From the NCBI GenBank assembly GCA_937915475.1, contig CALGIR010000115.1, positions 1 to 22,275 of the forward strand: DNA of 22,275 bases. The letters run 5' to 3'. Positions within the stretch are counted from its first letter, which is position 1. Each line of letters starts with the position of its first letter. Below the pieces are notes generated by a model. The model searched no databases. It was not told the origin of the DNA and saw only the letters and a program-made list of their open reading frames with translations. Below, piece by piece: positions 1 through 7,123 of this stretch. The stretch is from an uncultured Bacteroidales bacterium (lineage in GTDB: Bacteria > Bacteroidota > Bacteroidia > Bacteroidales > Tenuifilaceae). Made by a program: the position numbers and the translations under genes.

Positions 1-99
1 CTTTCATTGAGGTTTACCTTAAAACTACTGCCACTGCCGATTTAGGAATGGCTATGGACTCGGCAGTGGCAGTAGTTTTAAGGTAAACCTCAATGAAAG
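1..99. repeat. Perfect 40-bp inverted repeat at the window edge
   Basis: Bases 1-40 are the exact reverse complement of bases 60-99, separated by a 19-base spacer (41-59). The right arm and the spacer encode sensible adaptor sequence on the minus strand (FIEVYLKTTATA, then ESIAIPK). The left arm only reads that arm backwards and ends the frame with the tail SAVAVVLR and a stop. A perfect fold-back exactly at a sequence end, inside a coding region, is typical of an assembly or amplification chimera. A real hairpin cannot be excluded from sequence alone. Confidence 0.9.
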
Positions 100-991
100 T
101 GCCTGGAATTAAACCGTCCTTGTTATCAACCTCAAAGAAAATGGGAAGGTAAAAACTGCCCTGTATGGTTGATTTTCCCCAGGAAACAAGCTTGCCGTTG
201 AGTTCAGGTGTGGAGTAGATTCTCCCATCGTAGGGAGTAACAAAATTGGCAGTGCGTATGCTTGCTAGCTTGGGAATGGCATCCTGTGGAACATCGGCCT
301 TAATTACTAACCGTTTATTCTGTGAGATAGTTACAAGAGGTTGCCCCGTTTGCACAAATTCGCCCTCGGTAACGTGAATTGCCTTTACAAAACCACCAGC
401 TGGAGAGAGTACCTTTTGCCCCCCTGATTCATAGTTTCTGCGGATATTATCGAAGGCGAGTCGCTTCCTTTCAAAGGTTAACTTGGCATCTAAGAATTCG
501 CTTTCGGCGATAATGGTATCGGCCATTAGCTTGGCTGCACGTTCATAATCAGTTTTAGCCTTGTCGGATTGAGCTTTGGCCTCAAGGTAGCCCACCTCAA
601 GGTTATCGTGAACCAATCCACCCGAAGAGAGCGTTATTAGCTGTTGATTGGCTTTCACGGCAATGCCTTCCTGCATCCCATTATTGTGGAAGGAGACGAG
701 TCCGCCATGGTTAGCCACCACAACCTGCTCATCGCCACGAGCGGGCATAATTTCGCCTCCGCTTTTAATTACCTCACCAAACGGAGTGTATTGGATATGA
801 ATTACTCCATACAGTTCGTGCTCATGCTCATCATTTTGAATAGAGGCATTTGGCTCTGTTGAAGTGGGAGCGTGGCTCTGTTTATCATCTTGAGTGTGGT
901 CGTGTCCGCAGCCTAGCAAATCGTGTCCTTGCTCATTTTGGCACGAAATAGCTAGAAATGCAACTGCGATAAGAAATGCAAAATATCTCAT
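14..991 (-). CDS. RND/heavy-metal efflux periplasmic adaptor lipoprotein (CusB/CzcB-like), 3' end broken
   Basis: Likely the membrane-fusion adaptor of a tripartite RND efflux pump, linking an inner-membrane transporter to an outer-membrane channel. I chose the start at 991, because the protein then begins MRYFAFLIAVAFLAISC, a lipoprotein signal peptide with the lipobox Cys at residue 17. The frame stays open upstream to 1099, but that would add 36 unlikely residues. After the lipid anchor comes a His/Asp-rich stretch (HDHTQDD, HEHEL), as in metal-efflux adaptors. Then follow a lipoyl/barrel-sandwich half, a coiled-coil hairpin around residues 130-185, the second half (VLSPAGGFVKAIHVTEGEFV) and a beta-barrel region. 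The apparent stop at 14 lies in the inverted repeat, so the C-terminus (membrane-proximal domain) is missing and the last eight residues are probably not real. The pump and outer-membrane genes would lie beyond the left edge. Substrate is unknown; a divalent or monovalent metal is inferred from the His-rich region. Confidence 0.8.
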   Translation of the reverse strand: MRYFAFLIAVAFLAISCQNEQGHDLLGCGHDHTQDDKQSHAPTSTEPNASIQNDEHEHELYGVIHIQYTPFGEVIKSGGEIMPARGDEQVVVANHGGLVSFHNNGMQEGIAVKANQQLITLSSGGLVHDNLEVGYLEAKAQSDKAKTDYERAAKLMADTIIAESEFLDAKLTFERKRLAFDNIRRNYESGGQKVLSPAGGFVKAIHVTEGEFVQTGQPLVTISQNKRLVIKADVPQDAIPKLASIRTANFVTPYDGRIYSTPELNGKLVSWGKSTIQGSFYLPIFFEVDNKDGLIPGTFIEVYLKTTATAESIAIPKSAVAVVLR

Positions 992-1165
992 AATATTTTT
1001 GGTAATAGGTATTGTGAACCTGAGTTTTAACTGCAATAGTTTAAAATTGAGAGCTATAACCTGCTTGGCAGATTGCTCAATTCTGAATACAGAAAACAAC
1101 CTTTGATTTCAAAAAAAGCGGATTGCTTAATCTTTAAACCATTTTTGAATGATTGCTTTTACTGT

Positions 1166-1564
1166 TTAAGCAGTAGGGGGGCCTCTAAACGATAAGGACT
1201 GGGAGAGGAGTGATTCGGAAAGTTTGACCTTGGGGACAAAAACTGATGATTTGTTGCTTTCGAAAGTAAAATGTAGGTTAAAGCATTCTTCACAAAAATT
1301 GTTAACGTGGTCGGAATGGTTGGGTTCTACATCTTGAGCATAAATCTGTGCTTTTGGCTTATGGTTCTCAAAATAGATGCTGGATAGAATTGTACAGGGT
1401 AATACTTCATTTTTCTCTGCATCGTTATGATTATGCGATTCGCAGCAGGCATGAATTTCGCTGTAAGTATGATGATGATGATGCGGAATTGCCCCATGCA
1501 GTATTATCCCACTCAGTATAAGAAGGGATAAAAGCCAAGCAATTTTTCGGGCAAATTTCATCAT
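1166..1564 (-). CDS. Small exported His/Cys-rich protein, putative metal binder
   Basis: A 132-residue protein of unknown function. The N-terminus (KFARKIAWLLSLLILSGIIL) is a signal peptide or membrane anchor. It is followed by a run of five histidines, a Cys pair (HACCESHNHN), and later a CEEC motif beside further His and acidic residues. This is a plausible metal-binding surface outside the cytoplasmic membrane. It lies 174 bases upstream of the efflux adaptor on the same strand, so I infer a periplasmic metal chaperone or buffer for that pump. Small His-rich proteins next to Cus/Czc-type genes are common in Bacteroidetes, but I cannot assign a family with certainty. Two ATG codons in tandem (1564 and 1561) are both possible starts. 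A TAnnTTTG-like box (TACATTTG, minus strand, 1576-1569) lies only five bases upstream and would imply a nearly leaderless transcript; it may be chance. Confidence 0.7.
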   Translation of the reverse strand: MMKFARKIAWLLSLLILSGIILHGAIPHHHHHTYSEIHACCESHNHNDAEKNEVLPCTILSSIYFENHKPKAQIYAQDVEPNHSDHVNNFCEECFNLHFTFESNKSSVFVPKVKLSESLLSQSLSFRGPPTA

Positions 1565-1599
1565 GGGGCAAATGTATGCAAAATATTAAAGAATAATCT

Positions 1600-1618
1600 G
1601 TGCTATTTTTGATAGCAC
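1600..1618 (-). other. 7-bp perfect stem-loop between two minus-strand genes
   Basis: GTGCTAT (1600-1606) pairs perfectly with ATAGCAC (1612-1618) around a five-base loop. It lies between the stop of the response regulator (1691) and the start of the His-rich gene (1564). On the minus strand the 3' flank (AGATTATTCTTT) is only weakly T-rich, so this could be a weak terminator or an mRNA processing hairpin. Confidence 0.35.
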
Positions 1619-1690
1619 CAAAACCATGGGGTTTAAAACTACCCTAAAGAAAAAACACAATAACTAGTAAAATGTTGATGGTGGTCGATT

Positions 1691-3055
1691 CTATATTTGT
1701 AGCCCGTATTGTTTCATCTTGTTGTAGAGCGTTTTACGGTCGATGTTGAGGAGTAAAGCTGCCCTGCTTTTATTGTACCGCACTTTTTCGAGGGTTGATA
1801 TAATCATCTCTTTCTCAGCAATCTCTTTTAGGTCTTTTAGGTTCTCGGGTTTGCCAGAGATTTTGCTTAAATGTTGCTGGCGATGCTTGCTGGCAATAAT
1901 TTCGGGGGGAAGGCTTTTTGTGCCAACTGTTTTTCCTTGTTCAACAAGCACGGCTCTCCGTATTACATTTCTTAGTTCACGGATATTGCCAGGCCAAACG
2001 TAATGGTTAAAAATCTCTATCACCTCATCACTAAAGCCGTCGATATGCTTTCCGAGTTCGCTATTCGCTTGCTTTAAGAAATGATTGGCAAACAGGGGCA
2101 AATCCTTTATTCGCTCGCACAGTGGGGCCACATGAATTGTAAACTCGTTGAGGCGATGATAAAGGTCTTCGCGGAACATACCCTGGGCAACAGCATCTTT
2201 CAAATCGTCGTTGGTGGCAACAATAATGCGAACATCAACCTTAACTTCACGGTTGCTGCCGATGGGCTTAATTTTCCGCTCCTGTATGGCCCTTAGCAGG
2301 TTTACCTGCATTTCGTAGGTCAGGTTTCCTATTTCATCCAGGAATATAGTTCCGCCATTAGCCACTTCGAAATGGCCTGTTTTGTCGGATATTGCACCCG
2401 TGAAAGAACCTTTTATGTGGCCAAAAAACTCGCTTAGCACCAAATCCTTCGAAAGCGCTCCGCAGTCAACTGCCACAAATGGATTTGCGCTTCGCTTACT
2501 CTGCTCATGGACTTTGCGGGCCACATACTCCTTTCCTGTACCACTATCGCCCTGAATAATAACCGAGAGGTTGGTTGGCGCCACCAAGCTGATATACTCC
2601 TTTACCTCCTTTGCGTTTTCGCTATCGCCCTGAATAAATGTTGAGTTTGCCAGAACCTTGGCTTCAGTGTTTTTTGCAGCGTCGGTGCCCGATTGCTTTT
2701 GGTTTAACAGATTCTGTATCGTAAGGAGGATTTCATCGGGGTTTATGGGTTTGGCAACGTAGTCGAAAGCGCCCAGCTTAACCATTTTAACTGCCATACG
2801 GATATCAGCATAGCCAGTCATAATAATTATGCCAGTGCTTGGTTTCAATGCCTTTACCTGGGTAAGAATATCAAGTCCAGAGCCATCGGGCAGCCTATAA
2901 TCAGCAAGAATTATATCGTATTTGCCGTCGTTGAATAGCCTAAGCGCCTCGTTAACCGAGAATGCTTCATCAACATCATGCCCCTTCTTTGTAAGAAAGG
3001 TTTTAAGCATAATGCAGAAACTCGAATCGTCGTCAACTACAAGAATTCTTGCCAT
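1691..3055 (-). CDS. Sigma-54-dependent response regulator, NtrC family
   Basis: A 454-residue transcription activator with the full three-domain plan. The receiver domain (about 1-120) has acidic pocket D8-D10, phospho-acceptor D52, switch T80 and K102. The AAA+ domain (about 140-375) has Walker A GDSGTGKE at 169-176, the sigma-54 contact loop at 216-221 as GSFTGA rather than the usual GAFTGA, and Walker B LDEIG with D240/E241. The C-terminal Fis-type helix-turn-helix includes SRAALLLNIDRKTLYNKMK. When phosphorylated it should form a ring and use ATP to remodel sigma-54 polymerase. No partner kinase is adjacent in the window; it lies upstream of the metal-efflux genes on the same strand, so control of those genes is a reasonable inference only. 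Length and domain order are normal for the family. The ATG at 3055 starts directly at the receiver fold. Confidence 0.93.
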   Translation of the reverse strand: MARILVVDDDSSFCIMLKTFLTKKGHDVDEAFSVNEALRLFNDGKYDIILADYRLPDGSGLDILTQVKALKPSTGIIIMTGYADIRMAVKMVKLGAFDYVAKPINPDEILLTIQNLLNQKQSGTDAAKNTEAKVLANSTFIQGDSENAKEVKEYISLVAPTNLSVIIQGDSGTGKEYVARKVHEQSKRSANPFVAVDCGALSKDLVLSEFFGHIKGSFTGAISDKTGHFEVANGGTIFLDEIGNLTYEMQVNLLRAIQERKIKPIGSNREVKVDVRIIVATNDDLKDAVAQGMFREDLYHRLNEFTIHVAPLCERIKDLPLFANHFLKQANSELGKHIDGFSDEVIEIFNHYVWPGNIRELRNVIRRAVLVEQGKTVGTKSLPPEIIASKHRQQHLSKISGKPENLKDLKEIAEKEMIISTLEKVRYNKSRAALLLNIDRKTLYNKMKQYGLQI

Positions 3056-3165
3056 TTTTTATCAACCAATAAGTTTGTGTCCCCAGTTAGCTAAGGTAGT
3101 TCCTATTGCTAAAAAATCAAAAAGGAATAGGGTGAAGATTGTTTTTTTATGCTGAATTAAATAAT

Positions 3166-5067
3166 CTATTCCTTTTCAATCCAATCGCCATTCGCCTTAA
3201 TAATTGCAACTAGCTCATTAACAGCATTCTCTTCGGGGATATTTTTCTTTATCACTTCCTTTCGACAGTAAAGCGTTATTTTGCCAGGACCCGACCCAAC
3301 ATAGCCGTAATCGGCATCGGCCATTTCGCCAGGGCCATTTACTATGCAACCCATAACGCCAATTTTAAGCCCTTTTAAATGCGATAATCGTTGCTTTACC
3401 TTTTGTAACGTGCTGTTTAGGTTAAAAAGGGTGCGGCCACATCCAGGACACGATATAAACTCTGTTTTTGTCATTCTCACCCTTGCTGCCTGCAGAATGC
3501 CAAACGAGGTAGCCCTAACCAATTCATGCGGCACATTTTTACCAGCACAAAGTAGAATACCATCGGCAAGGCCGTCAATATATAGTGAGCCTGTAATGGC
3601 AGAGGCAATAATCTGAAAATTGGAGGAGCTTTGAGAGTCAATTTGCATTGATACTACGCATGGGTTTTTTGTACCTGTTGCAGTAAAATGGAAAAGAATA
3701 TTCCTAATGGCATAGATTGAGCGTTGATTGCTGCCATGCAGAATAATTGTTGTATCTGGATTGTTGTCTATAACGCGCTGAGCATAATCGTTGTATTCAT
3801 CCGCATCAATTTCTAAAAAAGTAGTACTGGGTAATTTTGTGCCAGCCTGAATATCCTTAACGTTAATAAGACTATACGTTAAACTTAGCCCTTTGCCAAT
3901 TAGCGGTAGCTGTTCGATATTGGGTAATTGGCTGGGTTCGCTTTTGCCAACAATAATGAAATCGGCAGCGTTATCGCTACTTTCCCATTTTTTGTTGATG
4001 CTATTGTAAACCCAACCCCAACTTCCGAGGCTGCTTACGGATAGTTCATCAATTTGGGCTAAAACCACAGGTGGATTATTCCCACCAATATTGAGCTGTG
4101 GATTGGTTTCTCTTCTTGTGTATTCAAAAGGGTTTACGCTGATTTTTTGGGGAATATATGCTTTAGCATTTGGCCATCCATCAAAAAGATGTGCTAGGGT
4201 TTGTGCAACAGGAATCTCGTTTTCGGGTTCCTCGGTTAAGGAGACTCTAATTGTATCGCCAATTCCGTCAACAAGTAGTGCACCGATACCAACAGCCGAT
4301 TTTATTCGCCCATCCTCACCTTCGCCAGCTTCAGTTACGCCCAAATGCATGGGATAGTTACGGCCCTCGGCTTCCATCATGCTCACTAAATATCGGGTTG
4401 CATGAACCATTACTCGGGTATTGCTTGATTTCATGCTGATTACAACCTTGCTGTAATCGTTCTTACTGCAAATCCGAGCAAATTCCATGGCCGATTCGGC
4501 CATCCCAGCTGGCGTGTCACCAAACCTGTCCATTATCCGTTTTGATAGCGAACCATGGTTTACGCCAATCCTCATGGTAGTGCCGTTCTTTTTGCAGCTT
4601 TCAATCAGCTTAACAAATTGTTCTTCAGCAATATTTAAATCATTTTCGTATTCAGCTGCAGAAAATATATGGGATGATGCTCTCGATTTATCGGAATAGT
4701 TGCCTGGGTTTATCCTAATTTTATCTGCAACAACCGAAGCGGCAAGCGCCACCCTGGGGTTAAAGTGAATATCGGCAATTAGCGGGGTTTTTGCGCCACC
4801 TTGGCGAAGGGTTTGCTTAACCATTGCAAAACTTTCAACCTCTTTTAATCCCTGAGTTGTTATACGAACGAGTTCAGCACCTGCCCTAATGGCTCTTTGG
4901 GTTTGCTCAACAGTTTGGCCTATATCATTGGTATTGGTGGTGGTCATGGTTTGAACCCTAATGGGGTTATTGCCACCAATTGCCACGCTACCAACCTTTA
5001 CTTCAGTTGTTTCCCTGCGTGCATACCCTTCAGTTCTAAATAGTGACTTGGGATTACCGTTGCTCAT
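3166..5067 (-). CDS. ispG: 4-hydroxy-3-methylbut-2-enyl diphosphate synthase, long (Bacteroidetes/plant-like) form
   Basis: IspG/GcpE catalyses the penultimate step of the non-mevalonate (MEP) isoprenoid pathway, the reductive ring opening of 2-C-methyl-erythritol 2,4-cyclodiphosphate to HMBPP, with a [4Fe-4S] cluster. The N-terminal TIM barrel is clear (VGSVAIGGNNPIRVQTMTTT, IADIHFNPRVAL, DKIRINPGN, MRIGVNHGS, HLGVTEAGEGEDGRIKSAVG). The three cluster cysteines are C540 and C543 (SCPGCG) and C574 (GCIVNGPGE), with E581 the expected fourth ligand. At 633 residues it is much longer than the roughly 370-residue E. coli type. The extra domain, about residues 290-520, is the known insert of the Bacteroidetes, Chlamydia and plant forms and is probably structural. 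The gene is divergent from the universal stress protein at 5212 and upstream of the response regulator, 110 bases away. The MEP pathway being used here is therefore well supported. Confidence 0.97.
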   Translation of the reverse strand: MSNGNPKSLFRTEGYARRETTEVKVGSVAIGGNNPIRVQTMTTTNTNDIGQTVEQTQRAIRAGAELVRITTQGLKEVESFAMVKQTLRQGGAKTPLIADIHFNPRVALAASVVADKIRINPGNYSDKSRASSHIFSAAEYENDLNIAEEQFVKLIESCKKNGTTMRIGVNHGSLSKRIMDRFGDTPAGMAESAMEFARICSKNDYSKVVISMKSSNTRVMVHATRYLVSMMEAEGRNYPMHLGVTEAGEGEDGRIKSAVGIGALLVDGIGDTIRVSLTEEPENEIPVAQTLAHLFDGWPNAKAYIPQKISVNPFEYTRRETNPQLNIGGNNPPVVLAQIDELSVSSLGSWGWVYNSINKKWESSDNAADFIIVGKSEPSQLPNIEQLPLIGKGLSLTYSLINVKDIQAGTKLPSTTFLEIDADEYNDYAQRVIDNNPDTTIILHGSNQRSIYAIRNILFHFTATGTKNPCVVSMQIDSQSSSNFQIIASAITGSLYIDGLADGILLCAGKNVPHELVRATSFGILQAARVRMTKTEFISCPGCGRTLFNLNSTLQKVKQRLSHLKGLKIGVMGCIVNGPGEMADADYGYVGSGPGKITLYCRKEVIKKNIPEENAVNELVAIIKANGDWIEKE

Positions 5068-5178
5068 TTATGAAAGTTTTCACAAAGTAAAGTCTTTGCC
5101 CATTTATTAGCAAGCTACAAACGTTTTTTTGTATTAAAAAACACCCAATTGCTAGCGGATAATATAATGAAAAATGGT

Positions 5179-5186
5179 TACGTTTG
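5179..5186 (+). promoter_or_regulatory. Bacteroidetes -7 box (TACGTTTG) upstream of the stress protein
   Basis: TACGTTTG matches the TAnnTTTG consensus of the main Bacteroidetes sigma factor exactly. It lies 25 bases upstream of the chosen ATG at 5212, giving a short leader of about 20 bases. No convincing TTTG element is seen about 20 bases further upstream, so the call rests on the -7 box alone. Confidence 0.5.
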
Positions 5187-5211
5187 TGTAGTTACCAAAA
5201 AGTATTTTGCC

Positions 5212-6057
5212 ATGAAACACATTATTGTTCCTATTGATTTCTCTGAGGAATCGATTAATGGGCTAAGATTAGCCCTGATATTTGCCAACAAATTTAAGGC
5301 GCGATTGCAAATGGTTTATGTGCAGAAGTTTCCCAGTGAGCTTGGTCGGGTTGGATTTGAGGAGGAGAAACGGAGAGCAGATGTAGAGTTTGAAAAGCTT
5401 ATCAAGGAGTTTTCACCCAAGTTTCATGGTGAAGCAAAACTTGAGTATATCGTTAAAAAGGGAAAGATATATCGCGAGGTTGTAAACCAAGCCGAGGCTT
5501 TTGATGATGCTGTAATTATTTCGTCAACCCATGGTGCTTCAGGTTTTGAGGAGCTTTTTATGGGGAGCAATTCTTTTAAAATTGTTTCAACAGCGGAAAA
5601 CCCTGTTATTACCATACGGCAAGGCGCAGTTCCTCGAGAAATAAAGACCATTATCTTACCGATTGATATTTCGGTAGAGACTCGTCAAAAGGTGCTGCTT
5701 ACAGCAGAAATTGCAAAAATATTTGAGGCAGAGGTACACGTTCTTGGGGTATCAGCAACAAAAGTTGAGGATATTGATGCAAAAATTGAGGCGTACTCAA
5801 AGCAGGTTTGTGAGTATCTTAAGGAGCGAGGTATAAAGCATGTAAGGCATCGTTTGGTGGGCGGGAATATAGTAAACACAATTATAGATTATGCCCTTGA
5901 TAATGAGGCTGATTTGGTAAGTATAATGACTGAACAAAACGATAGTTTAGCCAATTTTATTTTGGGAACCTATGCACAACAAATGCTTAACAAATCGCCA
6001 GTGCCAGTGCTTAGCATTACACCCAAAGAATTTTCTATTATGGGTACATTCCGATAA
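5212..6057 (+). CDS. Universal stress protein with two tandem Usp domains
   Basis: A 281-residue cytoplasmic protein with two UspA-like domains, about 1-140 and 145-281. The start at 5212 gives MKHIIVPIDFSEES, the normal Usp N-terminus. An upstream ATG at 5149 is in frame but would add 21 unrelated residues and place the -7 box inside the gene. The first domain has a near-canonical nucleotide-binding loop: STHG, nine residues, then GSNS, with Ser where the first Gly is usual. The loop of the second domain is degenerate (MTEQ, nine residues, GTYA) and may not bind nucleotide. Tandem Usps of this length are common in Bacteroidetes and are tied to stress and energy limitation; the precise role here is unknown. 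It is probably transcribed alone from the box at 5179-5186, divergent from ispG. Confidence 0.88.
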   Translation: MKHIIVPIDFSEESINGLRLALIFANKFKARLQMVYVQKFPSELGRVGFEEEKRRADVEFEKLIKEFSPKFHGEAKLEYIVKKGKIYREVVNQAEAFDDAVIISSTHGASGFEELFMGSNSFKIVSTAENPVITIRQGAVPREIKTIILPIDISVETRQKVLLTAEIAKIFEAEVHVLGVSATKVEDIDAKIEAYSKQVCEYLKERGIKHVRHRLVGGNIVNTIIDYALDNEADLVSIMTEQNDSLANFILGTYAQQMLNKSPVPVLSITPKEFSIMGTFR

Positions 6058-6535
6058 GTGGAGCATCATACTAAAGGGTTAAATATTCATTAACAGACGC
6101 TACAGCCTCAAATTTCACGGTGTAAAATTATTAACCATTGAAAATCATTGGTTCGTCAAATGACGCATACTTTTCGTCAGAATATTAGTTTTTGCACCCT
6201 GTTTTTTTGTTATTTCAATATAATTTAGCTTGTGCTAGGTGTTCCACTTTTTTTATGGTAGCCAAGCTATTGGTTGCTGAACGCATAACTAGAGTGAACA
6301 TATATAGTATTGGATATGTTGTAAAAAGGCATCTAATCATATGGTTAATTTATTAGTTATTAGGCTTGTTTATCTTGAAACCCTTTTACCAATACGTAAG
6401 CCAGAAATGGTATAGGGTGTTTGGCCTTTCAATATGTCAAAATAAAATGAAAAGGTTTAACGGTGGTGTTTATTTAAACCTGGTTTCTGAAGTTGAAACT
6501 ACTGCTACCGTTCGATTGTCCAAAAACTTTAGGCT
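6058..6535. other. 478-bp non-coding gap with two abutting small hairpins
   Basis: No convincing gene is seen on either strand. About 75 bases after the stress-protein stop, two inverted repeats lie directly end to end. At 6133-6153 are 9-base arms with one mismatch and an AAA loop, and at 6154-6165 is CGTCA/TGACG with an AA loop. Neither is followed by a T tract, so they do not look like a standard terminator. The rest is AT-rich leader for the response regulator at 6536, with no clear TAnnTTTG box. Its length would allow a long 5' leader or a small RNA, but nothing in the sequence proves either. Confidence 0.4.
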
Positions 6536-6904
6536 ATGAGTAAAAAGATTTCAGTACTATATGTTGATGATGAACCTATTAACCTTAGACTTTTTGAGCT
6601 AAACTTTAAAAACGCTTTCAATGTTACAACAGCCCTCTCGGGCTTTGATGGTCTCGAGATTCTTAAAAACAATCCAGATATACCAGTAGTTGTTAGCGAT
6701 ATGCGAATGCCCAAGATGGATGGCATAGAGTTTATTGGTAGGGCCAAAAAGGAATTCCCACATATCATTTTCTACATTTTAACAGGATATGATATAACTG
6801 AGCAGATATCCGACGCACTTAACAATAGGCTCATTGCTAAATATTTTAGAAAGCCCTCAAATTATAAAGAAATTGAGTCAACAATAATTGATGCCTTAAG
6901 TTAA
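6536..6904 (+). CDS. Single-domain response regulator (first copy)
   Basis: A 122-residue stand-alone receiver domain with no output domain. The phosphorylation site is complete: D11/D12, phospho-acceptor D55 (SDMRMPKMDG), switch T83 (ILTGY) and K106 (FRKP). By hand alignment it is identical at 89 of 122 positions (about 73%) to the receiver at 9118-9486, so the two arose by duplication. It lies 219 bases upstream of the TPR histidine kinase on the same strand. As it lacks DNA-binding or enzymatic output, it should act by protein-protein contact or as a phosphate sink or shuttle for the kinase. Its 3' flank shares a short motif (AAAAGC, optional C, ATTTTTTTC) with the other copy. Both start MxKKISVLYVDDEPINL, which fixes the start. 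Confidence 0.93.
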   Translation: MSKKISVLYVDDEPINLRLFELNFKNAFNVTTALSGFDGLEILKNNPDIPVVVSDMRMPKMDGIEFIGRAKKEFPHIIFYILTGYDITEQISDALNNRLIAKYFRKPSNYKEIESTIIDALS

Positions 6905-7123
6905 ACCTTGGCGTATAATGCATATGTAAAAGCCATTTTTTTCGGTCAATCCGCAAGTTACTGCATATCTTACCTGATAGTAATTATTAGAAAGAGTCCC
7001 TGGTTTTTCTCTTTTGCCCCTGAACAGCGAAATGAATTGTTTTAATTTCGTTTTACTAACAAAAAATACCATATCTTACAGGTGTTTTTAAGTGCTGTTT
7101 GTTGAACAATTAAATGCTAAAAA

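Noticed and set aside
991..1099. Upstream extension of the efflux adaptor frame to an ATG at 1099
   Set aside because: It would put 36 basic and hydrophobic residues before a clear lipoprotein signal peptide that starts at the ATG at 991.
1118..1130. Possible terminator (AAGC/GCTT stem with T run, minus strand) after the His-rich gene
   Set aside because: The stem is only four base pairs, too weak to call, so the His-rich gene and adaptor may well be cotranscribed.
5149..5211. Upstream in-frame start for the universal stress protein
   Set aside because: The family N-terminus (MKHIIVPIDF) begins at 5212, and the probable -7 promoter box at 5179-5186 would fall inside the longer reading.
6905..6947. 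Possible Rho-independent terminator after the first response regulator (TGGC/GCCA then T run)
   Set aside because: The stem is four base pairs with a long loop. The T-rich motif is better explained as duplicated 3' flank shared with the second regulator.
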